A stretch of DNA of 27,880 nucleotides from Candidatus Altimarinota bacterium. GTDB lineage: Bacteria > Patescibacteriota > Gracilibacteria > UBA4473. The stretch covers positions 1-27,880 of the forward strand of contig JALVIB010000052.1 in the NCBI GenBank assembly GCA_027028725.1, read 5' to 3'. Both the position numbers and the translations under genes were made by a program. The notes under the pieces were generated by a model that was not told where the DNA came from, searched no databases, and worked only from the letters and a program-made list of their open reading frames with translations. Of the stretch, positions 22,782-27,880 are shown piece after piece (the first letter of the stretch is position 1; each line of letters starts with the position of its first letter).

Positions 22782-22969
22782 AACAAAAAACTCATTCAGG
22801 TACAAAGAAACGAATTAAAGTGACTGGTTCTGGAAAAATGATGTTCCAAAAAGCCGCGAAAAATCACTTGTTAAGTTCTAAAAACAAACGACAAAAGAAA
22901 GTTAATCGTTTAGGACAACTTGTTCCAGAAGGAATGAAGAAAACTTTTAAAAGATTATTAAACATTTAA
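22778..22969 (+). CDS. rpmI: 50S ribosomal protein bL35
   Basis: 63 aa, very basic: MKQKTHSGTKKRIKVTGSGK, then HLLSSKNKRQKKVNRLGQLV. Family pattern complete: KTHSGxxKR at the start, GKxxxxxAxKxHLLxxKxxxxKR in the middle. Middle gene of the conserved infC-rpmI-rplT operon; its ATG overlaps the infC stop, and it ends 3 nt before rplT. No SD sequence is available, so translation coupling is likely. Confidence 0.96.
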   Translation: MKQKTHSGTKKRIKVTGSGKMMFQKAAKNHLLSSKNKRQKKVNRLGQLVPEGMKKTFKRLLNI

Positions 22970-22972
22970 AAA

Positions 22973-23320
22973 ATGGTAAGAGTAAAAGGCGGAACCGCAG
23001 CACACGCACGACACAAAAAAGTTCGTGACGCAGCCAAAGGATATCGAGGTAAAAATCGAACAACTTTCCGATTGGCTAAACAAGCAACAATGAAAGCAGG
23101 AATGCACGCATATGTTGGACGAAAATTGAAAAAACGAGTTTTCCGAAGATTATGGATTTCACGAATTTCAGCAGCTTTGCGAAACATCGGAGAACGATAC
23201 TCTGAAATCAAAAACAAATGGCTTCACGCTAAAATGGATGTTGACCGAAAGGCGCTTTCTGAACTAGCGGTAAACTATCCAAAAGTTTTTGAAAAAGTTG
23301 TAAAAGTCGCGAAAAAATAA
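22973..23320 (+). CDS. rplT: 50S ribosomal protein bL20
   Basis: 115 aa. Binds 23S rRNA early in 50S assembly, and in other bacteria represses its own operon. Sequence shows MVRVKGGTAAHARHKKVRDA, AKGYRGKNRTTFRLAKQATM, AYVGRKLKKRVFRRLWISRI, then NPxVF-like AVNYPKVFEKVV. The N-terminal arm is well conserved. No dispersed motif occurs in infC, rpmI or rplT, in line with strong selection on these sequences. Followed by a perfect palindromic terminator at 23346. Confidence 0.97.
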   Translation: MVRVKGGTAAHARHKKVRDAAKGYRGKNRTTFRLAKQATMKAGMHAYVGRKLKKRVFRRLWISRISAALRNIGERYSEIKNKWLHAKMDVDRKALSELAVNYPKVFEKVVKVAKK

Positions 23321-23345
23321 TAAAAATTTGGGTTAAAAAATGTGG

Positions 23346-23370
23346 GGACAGGTCGCGACCTGTCCTTTTT
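23346..23370 (+). terminator. Palindromic intrinsic terminator of rplT
   Basis: GGACAGGTCGCGACCTGTCC followed by TTTTT; the same 20-mer serves glmS at 17160-17179. Confidence 0.8.
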
Positions 23371-23390
23371 ATAATTATTCCTTTTATCTT

Positions 23391-23433
23391 CCTCTCCTTC
23401 TAGTCCCGAGTTCTCAGGAGGGTTGGGGTGAGG
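23391..23433. repeat. CCTCTCC…GGAGGGTTGGGGTGAGG repeat (intergenic)
   Basis: Relative of the glmS-internal repeat at 15725-15756, with CTCCTTC/TCAGGAGGG arms, ending GTTGGGGTGAGG. A second GC-rich hairpin (CCCTCTTTTTTCAAAGAGGG, about 23464-23483) follows. Confidence 0.65.
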
Positions 23434-23510
23434 TAAAAATTTCGCGGGATTTTTCTTTTTGGCTCCCTCTTTTTTCAAAGAGGGCGGGGGGTGATTTTAG
23501 CTTTCTTAAA

Positions 23511-23546
23511 AAATCCCCCTAAATCCCCCTTTCTCAAGGGGGACTT
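23511..23546. repeat. AAATCCCCCT…AAGGGGGA repeat, copy 2
   Basis: Near-identical to 8841-8877, again followed directly by a dispersed motif (23557-23564, compare 8886-8893). The two units appear as a composite block. Confidence 0.75.
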
Positions 23547-23574
23547 ATTCGGAAAATCCCGCGAAATTTTCCAA

Positions 23575-23602
23575 ATGACAAAAAATCAGAAATTCCTAAA
23601 CT
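23575..23602 (+). promoter_or_regulatory. Promoter of the HAD hydrolase gene
   Basis: ATGACA (23575-23580), 16 bp, TAAACT (23597-23602); predicted start 23609, ATG at 23610. Confidence 0.6.
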
Positions 23603-23609
23603 GCGGACG

Positions 23610-24254
23610 ATGAAAAAAATAACCGAATTTGATGCAGTTTTGTGGGATTTTGATGGTGTTGTGGTTGATTCAGAACGCCTTTGGACACAGGAAGCACCGA
23701 ATTTTTATCAGCAAGTTTGTCCAAATTTTAATCCAAAAGATATTCACCAGTTTGTCGGTGGAAGTTTACACAATGCTTGGGAAATTTTTCGCGGGAAATA
23801 CGACATAAAGATGGATTATGACGAGTTCAAAAAGCAATGCGAGGATTACGCTTTGGAAAACATGTATCCGCACGCACAACTTTCGCCGAATGTTTGGCAG
23901 TGTTTCCAAAAACTCCGCGAAAAAAATATTCCCCAAGCCATCGCTAGTTCGGGGACAAAAAGATGGATTGAGCCGACTATTGAACGGCTCAGAATCCGTG
24001 ATTTTTTTGAGGCAATTATTTCCTCTGACGACACAAATGGTCGCGGAAAACCTTTTCCGGATGTTTTTTTGCTGGCGGCAGAAAAGTTAGGCAAAAATCC
24101 CGCGAAATCTTTGATTATTGAGGATTCACAGAACGGAGTTAAAGCTGGAAAACTCACCGGGGCAACCGTTTACGGCTACCAAAACGGCTACAATCACACA
24201 CAAGATCTATCCGAAGCCGATTTTTTGTTCTCTGATTTTTTGGAGATTTTGTAG
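23610..24254 (+). CDS. HAD-superfamily hydrolase (beta-phosphoglucomutase-like)
   Basis: 214 aa. Phosphatase or phosphomutase of the HAD subfamily with an alpha-helical cap. Motif I is LWDFDGVVVDSE with nucleophile Asp13 and general acid Asp15. Motif II is AIASSGT. The motif III lysine is in GRGKPFPDVF, and motif IV is LIIEDSQNGVKAG. The cap domain lies between about residues 20 and 90 (…HQFVGGSLHNAWEIFRGKYD). The DFDGVVVDSE plus KPxPDxF combination is shared by beta-phosphoglucomutases, phosphoglycolate phosphatases and sugar-phosphate phosphatases, so the substrate is open. Leaderless promoter. Two dispersed motifs lie in the gene, and another separates it from convergent cysM 19 nt away. 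Confidence 0.9.
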   Translation: MKKITEFDAVLWDFDGVVVDSERLWTQEAPNFYQQVCPNFNPKDIHQFVGGSLHNAWEIFRGKYDIKMDYDEFKKQCEDYALENMYPHAQLSPNVWQCFQKLREKNIPQAIASSGTKRWIEPTIERLRIRDFFEAIISSDDTNGRGKPFPDVFLLAAEKLGKNPAKSLIIEDSQNGVKAGKLTGATVYGYQNGYNHTQDLSEADFLFSDFLEIL

Positions 24255-24273
24255 AAAAAATCCCGCGAAATTT

Positions 24274-25161
24274 TTACTCAAAAAGCGGTGTACTCAAATA
24301 TTTTTCTCCGCGGTCAGGAAAAATAACTACAATATTCCCCTCTTTTATTTTTTCGCGGATTTTTAAGGCGCCAAATAAGTTCGCCCCCGAGCTCATGCCT
24401 GCGAAAACACCTTCTTCTTTGGCTAATTCGCGAGTGGTTATAAAGGCTTCCTGTTGCGAAACTTCTATAAATTCGTCAACTAAATCAGTTTTTAATAAAT
24501 CGCCATGAAAATCTTTTTGGAAATTCTGAATTCCTTGAATTTTGTAACCCTGTTCCGGCAATAAGCCAATGATTTTGGTCTGTGGAGAAATCTCGCGAAA
24601 TTTTTTCGCAATTCCGGTAATTGTCCCAAAAGTTCCCCCACCAGCTACAATATAATCAACTTTTTCCAAATCAGCCAAAACTTCTGGCGCTGTCCCTAAA
24701 TAATGAGCTTCTGTGTTTGCGGGATTATTAAACTGGTTCGCAAACCAAAATTTCGCGGGATTTTTGGTCAAAAACTCCTGAACTTTTTGAATCGCGCCCG
24801 CAGTTCCTAATTCTTTAGGCGTTTCAATCAGTTTCGCGCCAAAACCGCGCATTATTTTTTTGCGTTCCTCACTCATCGCTTCGGACATAACAATGTTTAC
24901 TTCGTAACCTTTGTATGCTCCAATCATCGACAAAGCAATCCCCATATTTCCGCTAGTTGCTTCCAAAATTATTTTATCTTTTGTTAATTCGCCAGTCTTT
25001 TCAGCAGTCTCAATCATGTGCAAAGCTACACGGTCTTTAATTGAACCACTTGGATTCTGTCCTTCTAGTTTCGCGAAAATTTTTACTTGCGAAGAACTAA
25101 ACTTTTTCAATTCAACTAATGGTGTATTACCAATTGTTTCCAATATGTTTGTGTATTTCAT
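24274..25161 (-). CDS. cysM: Cysteine synthase, CysM-like
   Basis: PLP enzyme making cysteine from O-acetylserine (or a related acceptor) and sulfide or thiosulfate. PLP lysine Lys42 lies in NPSGSIKDR; TSGNMG (69-74) is the substrate loop (usually TSGNTG, here Met for Thr), and the phosphate-binding loop is GGGTFGTITG. GMSSGAN and DRGEKYLSTPLFE finish the protein. The short form (295 aa), the QFNNPANTEAHY block and the DRGEKYLST end fit CysM better than CysK, though assignment between them is a judgement. A weak TTTGCA/TATCAT promoter may lie around 25170-25200. The Thr-to-Met change is unusual and could affect substrate use. One motif copy is in the gene. Confidence 0.88.
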   Translation of the reverse strand: MKYTNILETIGNTPLVELKKFSSSQVKIFAKLEGQNPSGSIKDRVALHMIETAEKTGELTKDKIILEATSGNMGIALSMIGAYKGYEVNIVMSEAMSEERKKIMRGFGAKLIETPKELGTAGAIQKVQEFLTKNPAKFWFANQFNNPANTEAHYLGTAPEVLADLEKVDYIVAGGGTFGTITGIAKKFREISPQTKIIGLLPEQGYKIQGIQNFQKDFHGDLLKTDLVDEFIEVSQQEAFITTRELAKEEGVFAGMSSGANLFGALKIREKIKEGNIVVIFPDRGEKYLSTPLFE

Positions 25162-25273
25162 TTTTTAGCTTAAAAAGTCTGGAAAATGATATTTAATATC
25201 TCCAAAATGCAAACAAAAATCCCGCGAAATTTTATAAAAAAACATCTTTTTCTCTTTTTGCTATCTAAAATTT

Positions 25274-25301
25274 TTGACAGGTTGTATACACACTGTATAC
25301 T
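25274..25301 (+). promoter_or_regulatory. lexA promoter
   Basis: TTGACA (25274-25279), 16 bp, TATACT (25296-25301). Predicted start about 25308, next to the ATG at 25307. Confidence 0.75.
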
Positions 25302-25310
25302 TCTGTATGC
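25283..25310 (+). promoter_or_regulatory. Candidate LexA operator: three TGTATAC boxes
   Basis: TGTATAC at 25283-25289 and 25294-25300 and TGTATGC at 25304-25310, spaced 11 and 10 bp, one helical turn apart. The first two also form the perfect inverted repeat GTATAC-ACACT-GTATAC. They cover the -10 and the start site, the expected place for an autorepressor. Confidence 0.6.
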
Positions 25311-25948
25311 AAAATCAATTTGAAATGAAAAAAACATCATTAAGTTCTCGTGAAATGGAGGCGCTCAAGGAAATAAAGAGTGCGCTTCGGCACTTGGGAA
25401 AATTTCCCTCTGTGCGGGAATTGATGGTGGTTATGGGCTATCGTTCTCCGCGATCGGTTTCGGTTATTTTGCAGAAATTAGAAGAAAAAGGATTTTTGCA
25501 ACGAGATTTTCGCGGAAATTTACAATTAGTGGAGGAAGCGGAAGTTTTCAAAAACAATGTTGAAACAGTAGATGTTCCAATTGTGGGGACGGCACAGTGC
25601 GGAGCGCTGGCTTTTGCCGAGCAAAATATTGAAGGATTTGTGCGGGTCAGCACCAATCTCGCACCGCGTAATAAGGAACACTTTCTACTTCGTGCGGAAG
25701 GCGATTCAATGAATAAGGCCGGCATTTTTTCGGGGGATTTGGTGTTAGTGCGAGCACAAAATTTCGCGAAAAATGGCGACCGAGTCGTGGCTTTGGTTGA
25801 CGATGAAGCGACAATTAAAGAATTTCAGCGACGGGGAAATGTAGTTGTGTTGTATCCTCGTTCAACAAATCCGGAACACAAGCCAATTATAGTTAGTGAA
25901 AACCTCCAAATTCAGGGAGTTGTTGTCACGGCAATACCAACTTTATAA
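25307..25948 (+). CDS. lexA: LexA repressor
   Basis: SOS repressor that cleaves itself when RecA is active. 213 aa from 25307 (207 from the alternative ATG at 25325; the TTG further up is the -35 box and is excluded). N-terminal winged helix: SSREMEALKEIKSAL, FPSVRELMVVMGYRSPRSVS. Latent protease domain: cleavage site GTAQCGALAF, where Cys98-Gly99 replaces the common Ala-Gly, as in UmuD; catalytic Ser134 in EGDSMNKAG; Lys171 in DDEATIKEF. Family motifs are complete, so self-cleavage should work. recA starts 23 nt later, forming a lexA-recA pair, likely controlled by the TGTATAC boxes in the promoter. Confidence 0.94.
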   Translation: MQNQFEMKKTSLSSREMEALKEIKSALRHLGKFPSVRELMVVMGYRSPRSVSVILQKLEEKGFLQRDFRGNLQLVEEAEVFKNNVETVDVPIVGTAQCGALAFAEQNIEGFVRVSTNLAPRNKEHFLLRAEGDSMNKAGIFSGDLVLVRAQNFAKNGDRVVALVDDEATIKEFQRRGNVVVLYPRSTNPEHKPIIVSENLQIQGVVVTAIPTL

Positions 25949-25971
25949 ATATTTTTTAAACACATATAACA

Positions 25972-27024
25972 ATGAAAAACGATGCAAAAAAAGCAGCTCT
26001 AGCCGCCGCCATGGCGCAAATCGAAAAAAACTTCGGGAAAGGTTCAATCATGAAAATGGGAGAACAAGAACATGTTAAAGTAGAAACGGTTTCGTCCGGT
26101 TCGATTTCAATCGATTTAGCGCTTGGTGGAGGATGGCCACGAGGGCGAATTATCGAAATTTACGGACCGGAGTCTTCCGGTAAAACAACTCTGACTCTAC
26201 ACGCCGCCGCGGAATTTCAGAAAGCCGGTGGAGTGGTCGCTTTCGTTGATGCGGAGCACGCGCTTGATCCGGAATACGCGAAAAAAGTTGGAGTAAATAT
26301 CGATGAACTACTTCTTTCTCAACCGGATTCCGGAGAACAAGCCCTGGAAATTGTGGAAGCCTTGGTTCGTTCCGGAGGAGTGGATTTAATTGTCGTCGAT
26401 TCAGTTGCGGCGCTGACACCGCGCGCCGAAATCGAAGGAAATATGGGAGACGCGCAAATGGGACTACAAGCTCGTTTAATGAGTCAGGCCTTACGGAAAT
26501 TAACCGCAATTGCCAATAAAACAGGGACAACGATTATCTTTATCAACCAAATCCGAATGAAGATTGGAATTGTTTTTGGTAACCCAGAAACTACCACTGG
26601 TGGAAACGCTTTGAAATTTTATTCTTCTGTTCGAGTAGAAGTTCGAAAAGGAAAAAAACTAGACGAAGGAACAGGTGATGACAAAGAAGTCAGCGGAAAC
26701 GAAATGAAGGTGAAAGTAGTTAAAAATAAAGTTGCGCCACCTTTCAAAACCGCTTTGGTAAACATCATGTTCAACAAAGGAATTTCGCGGGAAGGAGATT
26801 TGCTCGAAGTTGGAGTAAATATGGGCGTAATCGAAAAATCCGGAGCGTTTTACTCATACGCCGGAACCAAATTGGGACAAGGAAAAGCCAAAGCCATGGC
26901 ATTTTTAGAGGCAAATCCTGATTTAGCGATGGAAATTGAAACAGTTATCAGAGATAAAGTTAATTCAAAGGGAAAGGCAGACAAAAATCCCGCGAAAAAA
27001 CCAGTTGCAAAAAAAGTGGCGTAA
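25972..27024 (+). CDS. recA: Recombinase RecA
   Basis: Forms the strand-exchange filament on ssDNA and triggers LexA cleavage. Walker A GPESSGKT (65-72), the Walker B VDLIVVDSVAAL, the L1/L2 region with NQIRMKIGIVFGNPETTTGG, and the C-terminal domain are all present; 350 aa is normal. The C-terminus ends in a Lys/Ala-rich tail (NPAKKPVAKKVA) partly encoded by a dispersed motif (26988-26995), instead of the acidic tail of E. coli RecA. No SD precedes the ATG (ACATATAACAATG). No separate promoter is evident in the 23-nt gap after lexA, so the two are probably co-transcribed. Its TAA runs directly into another motif, and a GC-rich hairpin follows at 27079. Confidence 0.98.
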   Translation: MKNDAKKAALAAAMAQIEKNFGKGSIMKMGEQEHVKVETVSSGSISIDLALGGGWPRGRIIEIYGPESSGKTTLTLHAAAEFQKAGGVVAFVDAEHALDPEYAKKVGVNIDELLLSQPDSGEQALEIVEALVRSGGVDLIVVDSVAALTPRAEIEGNMGDAQMGLQARLMSQALRKLTAIANKTGTTIIFINQIRMKIGIVFGNPETTTGGNALKFYSSVRVEVRKGKKLDEGTGDDKEVSGNEMKVKVVKNKVAPPFKTALVNIMFNKGISREGDLLEVGVNMGVIEKSGAFYSYAGTKLGQGKAKAMAFLEANPDLAMEIETVIRDKVNSKGKADKNPAKKPVAKKVA

Positions 27025-27078
27025 AATCCCGCGAAATTAAATGACACTCTGCGAGCTTGCGAGTAGTTAGTGGAATTT

Positions 27079-27098
27079 ATCCCCGCGGAGGCGGGGAT
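27079..27098 (+). terminator. Hairpin after recA
   Basis: ATCCCCGCGGAGGCGGGGAT: perfect 8-bp stem with a GGAG loop, 55 nt after the recA stop. No T-run follows, so it may also be just a dispersed repeat. Confidence 0.5.
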
Positions 27099-27164
27099 CT
27101 AAATTTCCTCCTTGAGAAAGGTGGCTGAGGGGATTTGCTGGTAGGGTTTTTGGTGCGAAAAATT

Positions 27165-27210
27165 GAAGTAGATTGCCGCGTCGCTTGTTCCTCGCTCCTC
27201 GCAACGACGA
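27165..27210. repeat. CATTGCGAGG…GAAGCAATC repeat, copy 4 (reversed)
   Basis: Reverse orientation: GAAGTAGATTGCCGCGTCGC then TTGTTCCTCGCTCCTCGCAA. It lies in the recA/rnpB spacer after a TTTCTCAAGG-related GGGG repeat (27106-27133). Confidence 0.7.
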
Positions 27211-27241
27211 TAAATAAAATTTCGCGGGATTTCCCACAAAT

Positions 27242-27272
27242 AAAAAAAATCCCGTAAAAATTCGCGGGATTT
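27242..27272 (-). terminator. Intrinsic terminator of rnpB, built from the dispersed motif
   Basis: On the minus strand AAATCCCG, a 10-nt loop, CGGGATTT and a run of T. The left arm is part of an exact dispersed motif (27262-27269). It is placed directly after the rnpB 3' end. Confidence 0.8.
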
Positions 27273-27276
27273 TCTA

Positions 27277-27662
27277 AACTCTTTTTGGTAAGCCGAGTTC
27301 TGTTTGTCCCGAGGACTCGGGACAATCATCATTTATCTAATCCCTACAATTGCTTGCAGGTTTCATCCGCCAGACTCGTTTTTGGTTATCGCAAGAAAAA
27401 CATTGCTACCAAAACAGAGGCCACTGGCGTCTCCACCGGAAGGGTTTACCACCATAAAATCTCGCGAAATTATGGACAGGCGCACGATGCACGCCTAACT
27501 TTTCACCGTTCCCCCGCAAAGCAGGGACGTTTTGTTTCTGTGGCACTTTCCCTCACTAATTCTCTCAAATTAGCGGATCGGCTGTTAGCCGTTTCCGTGT
27601 TTTTCGTGTGGCTCAGACTTTCCTCATCCCGAGGTTTTCGGGACGCGATGATAAAAAGAGCT
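27277..27662 (-). ncRNA. rnpB: RNase P RNA, class A-like
   Basis: Catalytic RNA that trims tRNA 5' ends. On the minus strand the 5' end is AGCTCTTTTT, pairing with AAAAAGAGT at the 3' end (P1). The conserved GAGGAAAGTCTGAGCC lies near the 5' end, GAGGGAAAGTGCCACAGAAA in the centre (about 27532-27557), GGTGGTAAACCC further on, and ACAGAACTCGGCTTACC closes the molecule. The length, about 386 nt, is typical of bacterial class A. A hairpin CCATAA…TTATGG carrying a variant of the dispersed motif (TTTCGCGAGATTTT) sits in the specificity domain around P13/P14. Open reading frames here are chance. Ends are estimated from P1 and the promoter. Confidence 0.93.
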
Positions 27663-27667
27663 ACTAA

Positions 27668-27695
27668 TTTATAGAGGAAAATAAAATAAATGCAA
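27668..27695 (-). promoter_or_regulatory. rnpB promoter
   Basis: Minus-strand TTGCAT (27690-27695), 16 bp, TATAAA (27668-27673), predicting a start at about 27661, at the 5' base of P1. Since the RNA end is set independently by P1, this supports the promoter pattern used elsewhere in the window. Confidence 0.75.
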
Positions 27696-27880
27696 AATTT
27701 CGCGGGATTTCCATATCTCCCTCCTGACAAAGGTTACCGGCAGGCAGGTTGATGAGGGTTGATTTTAAAATAATTCTTCTTGCTTTTTTTATGAGAAAAA
27801 AAGTAAGCAAAAAACTCACCCCGTTAAGAAATTAGCAATTCTCAAGCAACTCAGTCGCTAAACTCCGCAAGGAAAAATCC
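27696..27880. other. Repeat-rich window end without a recognised gene
   Basis: Holds one dispersed motif (27700-27707), a TCCCTCCTGACAAAGGTTACC-type repeat related to the GGGGGA family (27716-27760), a TGCTTTTTTT/AAAAAAGTAAGCA inverted repeat (about 27781-27807) and a tail, AAACTCACCCCGTTAAGAAA onward, that looks like another repeat. I cannot see a gene here. Confidence 0.5.

Larger units (their letters stand above)
51..27707. repeat. Dispersed near-palindrome AAAATCCCGCGAAATTTT (family of about 69 copies)
   Basis: Core TCCCGCGA/TCGCGGGA counted by eye on both strands: about 35 as TCGCGGGA and 34 as TCCCGCGA on the + strand. About 45 lie in genes and 24 in the much shorter intergenic DNA. 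First copy 51-58, last 27700-27707. The flanks are A/T-rich: most copies extend to AAATCCCGCGAAA or further. Structure: AAAAT arms and a central CGCG, with CC opposite AA breaking the symmetry. Densest in priA (11); absent from infC-rpmI-rplT, the metallopeptidase and DUF2207 paralog B. Function unknown. Confidence 0.9.

Noticed and set aside
25274..25306. TTG start for lexA
   Set aside because: This TTG is the -35 box TTGACA of a clear promoter.
27285..27674. Open reading frame of ~129 aa across the window end
   Set aside because: It lies on and antisense to the RNase P RNA gene, whose conserved blocks and P1 pairing are clear; the peptide resembles nothing.
51..27707. The dispersed motif as a Chi or KOPS-type site
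   Set aside because: Those are strongly biased to one strand of each replichore; here the two orientations are about equal and mixed within single genes.
1..27880. Recoding of TGA as glycine
   Set aside because: TGA ends infC at its ATGA overlap with rpmI and ends the LemA-like gene, and conserved proteins contain no in-frame TGA.
1..27880. CRISPR array
   Set aside because: Repeats are numerous but dispersed, with no regular spacers and no cas genes.

Overview
The window looks like a chromosome segment of a low-GC bacterium with a reduced, repeat-rich genome. The gene set (rsmA, lgt, ftsH, VanW-type protein, LemA/DUF2207 cluster, glmS, priA, infC-rpmI-rplT, cysM, lexA-recA, rnpB), the many short proteins of unknown function and the gene style suggest Patescibacteria/CPR, perhaps near Peregrinibacteria. 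That placement is inference. TGA acts as a stop (for example the TGA of infC inside the ATGA overlap with rpmI), so the recoded Gracilibacteria/Absconditabacteria code does not apply.

Layout. 1-6.7 kb is mostly minus strand: rsmA, a helical unknown protein, a DUF167 protein, lgt, a LemA-like membrane protein with a possible small ORF ahead of it, a putative zinc-metallopeptidase lipoprotein (a likely Lgt substrate) and a coiled-coil protein. 6.9-10.2 kb is plus strand: ftsH and a secreted VanW-domain protein. 10.2-14.8 kb is a minus-strand operon: lemA, two shortened DUF2207 paralogs and one full DUF2207 protein. 14.8-19.5 kb is plus strand: a small RelB/RelE-like toxin-antitoxin pair running straight into glmS, then priA. 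After a convergent unknown gene come a membrane-anchored nuclease-like coiled-coil gene, a truncated methyltransferase, infC-rpmI-rplT, a HAD phosphatase, a convergent cysM, lexA-recA, and on the minus strand the RNase P RNA gene.

The most striking feature is not a gene. A near-palindromic word, AAAATCCCGCGAAATTTT with core TCCCGCGA/TCGCGGGA, occurs about 69 times by hand count, roughly one per 400 bp against less than one expected by base composition. It is split almost evenly between the two orientations and lies in intergenic DNA, in coding regions in many frames, between cistrons, in a terminator, and as a variant inside RNase P RNA. Three copies are interrupted by a 21-nt GC-rich hairpin element. 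A separate repeat that encodes an SSFxK..MEDExDD-type peptide lies in the same reading frame in unrelated proteins. Intergenic gaps are packed with further short repeats.

Expression signals also show a pattern. TTGACA/TATAAT-like promoters, mostly with a 16-17 bp spacer, often end 6-9 nt before the ATG, and Shine-Dalgarno sequences are largely absent. This suggests frequent leaderless initiation.
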